Positions 53,006-57,552 of a stretch of 57,552 nt of DNA are shown piece by piece. The notes under the pieces are model-generated. The model did not search any database. It was given only the letters and a program-made list of their open reading frames with translations, and had not been told where the DNA came from. The stretch comes from Acidobacteriota bacterium (GTDB lineage Bacteria; Acidobacteriota; Terriglobia; Bryobacterales; UBA6623), in contig JAQBUE010000006.1 of NCBI GenBank assembly GCA_027624045.1, forward strand, positions 1 through 57,552, given 5' to 3'. Made by a program: the position numbers and the translations under genes. The number at the start of each line of letters is the position of its first letter. Position 1 is the stretch's first letter.

Positions 53006-55414
53006 TCAGTGAGGCAGTTTCTCTTCGGTTCCCGAAGACTTTGCAGCCTTCGGCGGTGGCGGCGGCGTCGGGAGCGCGCCGATCGGACTCTCCAGGGCGA
53101 CCATGAGAACTTCGTCCATGTGCTCGACGAAGTGCAGTTTCATGTCCCTCTTGATGATGTCGGGGATATCCGGCAGATCCTTCTCGTTGTCTTTGGGAAG
53201 AATCGCCTCTTTGATTCCATGCCGGTGGGCGGCCAGAAGCTTTTCCTTCAGCCCGCCGATCGGCAATACTTTCCCTCGCAACGTCACTTCACCGGTCATG
53301 GCCACATCGCCGCGCACCGGAACGCGGGTCAGGGCGCTGACGAGCGTGGTTGTGAGCGTGATGCCGGCCGAGGGGCCGTCCTTCGGTATCGCTCCCTCTG
53401 GTACATGAATGTGAACGTCGAGGTGGCGATAGAAATCTTTCGGAAGCCCCAGCGTCTGTGAGCGGGAGCGCACATAACTCATGGCCGCCTGAGCCGATTC
53501 TTGCATCACGTCGCCGAGCTTTCCGGTCAGCATGAGTTGCCCTTTGCCATCGAGCAGCGTAGCTTCGATGGTCAAGAGCTGGCCACCGACCTCGGTCCAA
53601 GCGAGACCAACGGCGCTTCCAATCTGGTTCTTCTTCTCCGCCTGAAGGTCTCGATACCTTGGTACGCCCACCAGATCAGACAAGTTGTCTGCCTTGAGGA
53701 CAAGCTTCTTCCTCTTCTCTTTCTTGCCGCGCGAGACGACCTTGCGGGCGATCTTGCGGCAGACATTCCCGATCTCACGCTCAAGGTTCCGAACGCCGGC
53801 CTCGCGCGTGTACTCTTCGATCAGCCCAAGAACGCCCTCGTCGCTGAATTCCAGGTCCGCCTTCGTCAATCCATGCTTCGCGACTTGTTTCTCGATCAAG
53901 TGACGCTTGGCGATTTCGAGCTTTTCATACTCGGTGTACCCGCTGAGCCGAATGACCTCCAAGCGGTCTTGCAACGGCGCCGGCATAGTATGCAACACGT
54001 TGGCCGTCGCAATGAAGAAGACTTTGCTGAGATCGTACTCGACGTCAAGATAGTGGTCGACGAACATGTAGTTCTGTTCCGGGTCGAGCACTTCCATTAA
54101 AGCGGCCGAAGGGTCGCCCCGAAAATCAGTAGACATCTTGTCGATTTCATCCAGCATGAAGATTGGATTCTTCGTTCCGGCCTTCTTCATCATCTGGATG
54201 ATCTGGCCCGGCAGGGCGCCGATGTAGGTCCGGCGATGGCCCCGGATCTCGGCCTCGTCCCGCACGCCGCCGAGCGACATACGGATGAATTTACGACCGG
54301 TAGCCCGCGCGACAGACTTGCCGAGCGAAGTTTTGCCGACTCCTGGAGGCCCGACAAAGCACAGAATCGAGCCGCGGGGGTCTTTCACAAGCCGCCGCAC
54401 GGCCAGGAATTCCAGAATGCGTTCTTTGACCTTATCGAGCCCGTAATGGTCTTCGTCGAGAACCTTCTCGGCAAAGGCCAGATCGCGAATTTCCCGCGAC
54501 TTTTTCTTCCAGGGCACGGCAAGCAGCCAGTCGATGTAGTTGCGTGATACGGTGGACTCGGCCGACATCGGAGGCATGTTCTCGAGACGCTTAAGCTCGC
54601 TGAGAGATTTCTCCTTGGCGTCTTTCGTCATTCCGGCGGCTTCGATCTTCTTGCGAAGCTCGTCGTACTCGCTCTTCTCGCCCTTGCCAAGTTCCTTTTG
54701 GATGGCCTTGATTTTTTCGTTGAGGTAATATTCTTTTTGCGCCTTCTCCATCTGGCGCTTGACGCGGTTCTGGATGGTGCGGTCGACGTTGAGTTTTTCG
54801 AGCTCGATGTCGAGAACTTCCGCGATACGCGTCAGCCTCTCGATGGGATCGAAAATCTCAAGAAGGCCCTGTTTTTCGGGGATCGTGAGCTGTAGATTCG
54901 CCCCAATCGTATCGGCGAGCTTGCCGGGATCGTCCACGCGGACCGCGGCAATCATCGTCTCGTAGTTCAGGTTCTGGCTCTGCTTTACGTATTGCTCGAA
55001 CGACGACGTCACACGGTTGATCAGATCTCCCATGTTGTCGGATGGCACCGAGCCGACGGTATAGACTTGAACCCCGGCGCGATAGAAACCATCTTCCTGC
55101 GTGACCGAAACCAGCCGCGCGCGCTCGACGCCTTCAACCAGCACCTTGATATTGCCGTCGGGCAGCTTGAGGCTCTGAATGATCGAAACGATCGTGCCGA
55201 CCTGGTAGATCTGGTCGGGGCTCGGGTCATCGACCGAGGCGTCGTGCTGCGTGGCAAGAAAGATCTTCTTATCCGCCGAGAGCGCCTCTTCCAGGGCCCA
55301 GACACTGGACTCCCGGCCCACGACGAACGGCGTCATCATGTGCGGAAAAATGACGACGTCCCGGATGGGCATCATCGGAAGCTGCCGCATGTCGGCCTTG
55401 TCTTTTGATGGCAT
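53006..55414 (-). CDS. lon: ATP-dependent protease Lon
   Basis: Cytosolic AAA+ protease for damaged and regulatory proteins, 802 aa. An N-terminal LAN domain begins at once ([17 protein letters not shown]). Walker A GPPGVGKT is at 355-362 and Walker [11 protein letters not shown] follows. The protease domain has the Ser682-Lys725 dyad (DGPSAGITL and [17 protein letters not shown]). A Pro/Lys-rich tail closes it. An in-frame ATG nine codons upstream (55441) is an alternative; neither start has a strong ribosome site. Size and domains match bacterial LonA. Confidence 0.97.
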   Translation of the reverse strand: MPSKDKADMRQLPMMPIRDVVIFPHMMTPFVVGRESSVWALEEALSADKKIFLATQHDASVDDPSPDQIYQVGTIVSIIQSLKLPDGNIKVLVEGVERARLVSVTQEDGFYRAGVQVYTVGSVPSDNMGDLINRVTSSFEQYVKQSQNLNYETMIAAVRVDDPGKLADTIGANLQLTIPEKQGLLEIFDPIERLTRIAEVLDIELEKLNVDRTIQNRVKRQMEKAQKEYYLNEKIKAIQKELGKGEKSEYDELRKKIEAAGMTKDAKEKSLSELKRLENMPPMSAESTVSRNYIDWLLAVPWKKKSREIRDLAFAEKVLDEDHYGLDKVKERILEFLAVRRLVKDPRGSILCFVGPPGVGKTSLGKSVARATGRKFIRMSLGGVRDEAEIRGHRRTYIGALPGQIIQMMKKAGTKNPIFMLDEIDKMSTDFRGDPSAALMEVLDPEQNYMFVDHYLDVEYDLSKVFFIATANVLHTMPAPLQDRLEVIRLSGYTEYEKLEIAKRHLIEKQVAKHGLTKADLEFSDEGVLGLIEEYTREAGVRNLEREIGNVCRKIARKVVSRGKKEKRKKLVLKADNLSDLVGVPRYRDLQAEKKNQIGSAVGLAWTEVGGQLLTIEATLLDGKGQLMLTGKLGDVMQESAQAAMSYVRSRSQTLGLPKDFYRHLDVHIHVPEGAIPKDGPSAGITLTTTLVSALTRVPVRGDVAMTGEVTLRGKVLPIGGLKEKLLAAHRHGIKEAILPKDNEKDLPDIPDIIKRDMKLHFVEHMDEVLMVALESPIGALPTPPPPPKAAKSSGTEEKLPH

Positions 55415-55568
55415 GGTAAATAGACCCCTAGTCGCTTTCATTGTAAGGGGTCGATCCTAATCGCCCCGTCTCACGACCTTGTAGCCGGCTGCGCAGAGAC
55501 AGGTAGAGCGACGGCGCGACGTTACACGAGTGACAAAGCCGCTCGGGTCCCGTTAACGCAAACAGCGC

Positions 55569-56054
55569 TTACATCTTGTACTGGCCGAGATCCTCGTCGC
55601 CAAGGTTCTCGAGCCAGCGGCGCAGTTCTTCGCTGTTCGCTTTGTCGCTCACGGCGGCGACGTTCTTCGACGATGCGAGTACCTCGTCCTCGACAAAAAT
55701 CGGGCAGTCGAGACGCAGCGCCACGGCGAGCGCGTCACTGGGGCGCGAGTCGATGGCGATCATCTCTCCGTTGCGCTCGACCCAAATCATGGCGTAAAAA
55801 GTGTCGTCTTGCAGGTCGCTGACAACGACCTTGCGGACACCGCCGCCGAGCCCCATCAGCAGATTCTTGATGAGGTCGTGCGTCATCGGACGCGGCGTCG
55901 TGACCTTCTCGATCTCAAGCGCGATGGCGTTCGCCTCGTAGACGCCGACCCAGATCGGCAGCACGGCATTGCCGTCGAGGTCCTTGAGGATCACGATCGG
56001 CATGTTTGTCACCGGATCCATCATCAGGCCCCGGATTTTCATTTCTACTTGCAT
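55569..56054 (-). CDS. Bifunctional nuclease family (DUF151) protein
   Basis: Small protein of 161 aa of the bifunctional nuclease/DUF151 family. Conserved stretches are MKIRGLMMDPVTNMPIVILK, LPIWVGVYEANAIALEIE, TTPRPMTHDLIKNLL and AIDSRPSDALAVALRLDCPI. Family members are reported to have DNase/RNase activity in plants, but the bacterial role is unsettled. The ATG at 56054 has GGAGG six bases upstream, so the 75 codons of open frame before it, which run into miaB, are not coding. It follows miaB by 41 bp and was probably co-transcribed with it. Confidence 0.93.
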   Translation of the reverse strand: MQVEMKIRGLMMDPVTNMPIVILKDLDGNAVLPIWVGVYEANAIALEIEKVTTPRPMTHDLIKNLLMGLGGGVRKVVVSDLQDDTFYAMIWVERNGEMIAIDSRPSDALAVALRLDCPIFVEDEVLASSKNVAAVSDKANSEELRRWLENLGDEDLGQYKM

Positions 56055-56095
56055 GCTTAGCCTCCTCGGTTCGATGTCGCCATCCAGGTGCCGGC

Positions 56096-57460
56096 CTATT
56101 GTAGAATCCGGAACCCGGTAAACGCGGGCGCGTTTTCCTTCGCGACCAACTCGCCCACAAGCGAATTCGGTCCCGAGCCGGTGACGCGCACGCGGCAGTA
56201 AGAGCCCCGCAGGTCCGACAAATCCTGCGCGGGGTTCGTAAAGTTCAGCACGCGGTTCTGCGTCGTTCTGCCGATCCATTGCTGCGATTTCTCGCGGCGC
56301 CCTTCGACGAGCACCTCTTCTTCGCGGCCGATCAACTCGGCATTGCGGCGAAGCTGAATGAGGCGCTGCTTCTCTTGGAGAATTGCCAGCCGTCGCGACT
56401 TTTCCACCTCGGGGATGGCGTCTTCAAACTTCTCAGCCGTGGTGCCGGCGCGTGGAGAGTACTTGAACGAAAAAATCGAGTCGTATTCCACCTCGTCGAG
56501 CAGTGAGAGTGTTTGCTGGAAATCGTCTTCCGTCTCGCCTGGAAAGCCGACGATGATATCGGTGCTGATGGCGATATTGCGTCGCGCTTGTTTCATCAGC
56601 CGGATGCGGTCGAGATATTCTTCGCGTCCGTATTCGCGGGCCATGCGCCCGAGCAAGCGGCTTGAGCCTGACTGCACGGGTAGATGCACCTGATCACAGA
56701 GAACCAAGTTCTCATCGATCGCTTCGATAATTTGCGGCGTGAAGTCGCGCGGATGAGACGTCGTGAAGCGCACTCGGCGGATGCCAGGCACGCGCCCGAC
56801 AGCGGTCAGCAGCTGAGCGAAATCCCATCCGGCCTCGGAAGGGTCGCGGTAACTGTTCACGTTCTGGCCGAGAAGTTGAATTTCGCCGAAGCCCTGACCG
56901 GCCAGGCGCCGAGCTTCTTCGAGAACGCTCTCGCTGGTTCGGCTGCGCTCGGGACCGCGCGTAAACGGCACAACGCAATAAGCGCAATGCTTGTCGCAGC
57001 CTTCGATGATTGTGATGAACGCTTTGTAGGGGTTGTCGCGCCGGGTGAGCGGCGTTTCGAATGTGTCTTCGGTATCGAGACTCAGGCCCGTGACACGGTC
57101 CTCACCGGCTTCCACGCGATCGAGCAGGGCGGGCAGCTCGTTGTAGCTGGCGGATCCGCACACCAGGCTGACGTGCGGCGCTTGCTCGAAAATGTCCTCG
57201 CCCTTGTGCTGCGCGACACAGCCGAGAACACCGAAAATCCGGCCCTCCGCTTTCTGCCGTTTGAAATTCGCGAGACGCGAAAAGACCTTTTGCTCGGCCT
57301 TATCCCGGATGCTACAGGTGTTGTAGAGGACAAGCCCAGCCTCGTCGACCGTTTCCACCTGCCGATAGCCTCGTTGGGCCAAAGTGCCGCGCACTTTTTC
57401 GCTGTCATGCACGTTCATCTGACAGCCAAAAGTCTCGATGTAGAAGGTCTTTTCCGGCAC
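56096..57460 (-). CDS. miaB: tRNA-2-methylthio-N6-dimethylallyladenosine synthase
   Basis: Radical-SAM methylthiotransferase that completes ms2i6A at position 37 of tRNAs reading UNN codons; 454 aa. The N-terminal cluster-binding domain has Cys in ETFGCQMN, YNTCSIR and LGCVAQ. The radical SAM cluster motif is GCDKHCAYC (CxxxCxxC), followed by PFTRGPERSR, GFGEIQLLGQNVNSY and HLPVQSGSS. A TRAM domain ends the protein. The start is GTG with AGGT five bases upstream. The presence of YNTCSIRDKAEQK is the MiaB-type signature distinguishing it from RimO and MtaB. Confidence 0.96.
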   Translation of the reverse strand: MPEKTFYIETFGCQMNVHDSEKVRGTLAQRGYRQVETVDEAGLVLYNTCSIRDKAEQKVFSRLANFKRQKAEGRIFGVLGCVAQHKGEDIFEQAPHVSLVCGSASYNELPALLDRVEAGEDRVTGLSLDTEDTFETPLTRRDNPYKAFITIIEGCDKHCAYCVVPFTRGPERSRTSESVLEEARRLAGQGFGEIQLLGQNVNSYRDPSEAGWDFAQLLTAVGRVPGIRRVRFTTSHPRDFTPQIIEAIDENLVLCDQVHLPVQSGSSRLLGRMAREYGREEYLDRIRLMKQARRNIAISTDIIVGFPGETEDDFQQTLSLLDEVEYDSIFSFKYSPRAGTTAEKFEDAIPEVEKSRRLAILQEKQRLIQLRRNAELIGREEEVLVEGRREKSQQWIGRTTQNRVLNFTNPAQDLSDLRGSYCRVRVTGSGPNSLVGELVAKENAPAFTGFRILQ

Positions 57461-57552
57461 GCGCTACCTGATGGTCTCCAGTATACCAATCGGCTTTTCC
57501 CCCACCACCAGCTAGCCTGCGCTGACCAACCTCCGCAGCCACTCAATCCGCC

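Overview
This 57.5 kb, GC-rich window looks like a chromosome segment of an Acidobacteriota bacterium, most likely a Bryobacterales/Solibacter relative. The lineage call rests on two protein architectures seen mainly in that phylum: a secreted VWFA-related protein of the TIGR03436 type (6113-7270, minus) and a TIGR03437-like (Solibacter C-terminal) domain ending a large secreted protease (21703-23676, minus). Tat-exported sulfatases, many lipoproteins and a PilMNOPQ-like secretion cluster fit this. I saw no tRNA, rRNA, CRISPR array, insertion sequence or prophage.

Layout. 0.1-7.3 kb (minus): malate and isocitrate dehydrogenases, an OmpA-like lipoprotein, a Tat amidohydrolase, a UPF0173 metallohydrolase, a stand-alone receiver protein and the VWFA protein. 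7.6-14.4 kb (plus): rfaE2, mfd, a SurA/PpiC-type prolyl isomerase, a YhaM-like OB/HD protein and a BlaI-family repressor. 14.35-20.2 kb (minus): a tightly packed ebo operon, eboD-small ORF-eboB-eboE-eboC-eboF, with stop/start overlaps. 20.3-25.4 kb (minus): a secreted protein of unknown function with repeats, then an M36 (fungalysin) metalloprotease split by one in-frame amber codon that replaces an expected tryptophan. 25.5-32.1 kb: two sulfatases, a nitrilase-fold hydrolase, a decayed BrnA-type antitoxin remnant, a secreted unknown protein and a sodium:solute symporter.

32.2-41.0 kb (plus): a pseudopilin/secretin operon in the order gspH-I-J-K, a PilM+PilN fusion (GspL), a PilO/GspM-like gene, a PilP/GspC-like gene, a small exported unknown protein, and gspD. 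The secretin carries an 87-residue Gly/Tyr-rich insertion and a Pro/Ala/Gln-rich N-terminal linker. ATPase, inner-membrane platform and major pseudopilin genes are absent from the window. 41.6-45.8 kb (minus): a zinc-ribbon TM2 protein, a second, divergent secretin and a NarX-type histidine kinase without an adjacent regulator. 46.1-48.1 kb (plus): an ornithine cyclodeaminase-family enzyme and an O-methyltransferase. 48.2-57.5 kb (minus): a sugar-type ABC ATPase and binding protein without a permease, then housekeeping genes rho (with a repeat-built N-terminal extension), engB, lon, a bifunctional-nuclease family gene and miaB.

The most system-like loci are the ebo operon, which is known to move a precursor to the periplasm in a cyanobacterium but whose product is unknown in most bacteria, and the pseudopilin/secretin operon. 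In the latter, the GspC-like protein and its unknown neighbour share a Pro-Phe-Gly...Trp motif that could be a docking element. All assignments come from reading translated sequence; no database search was run.
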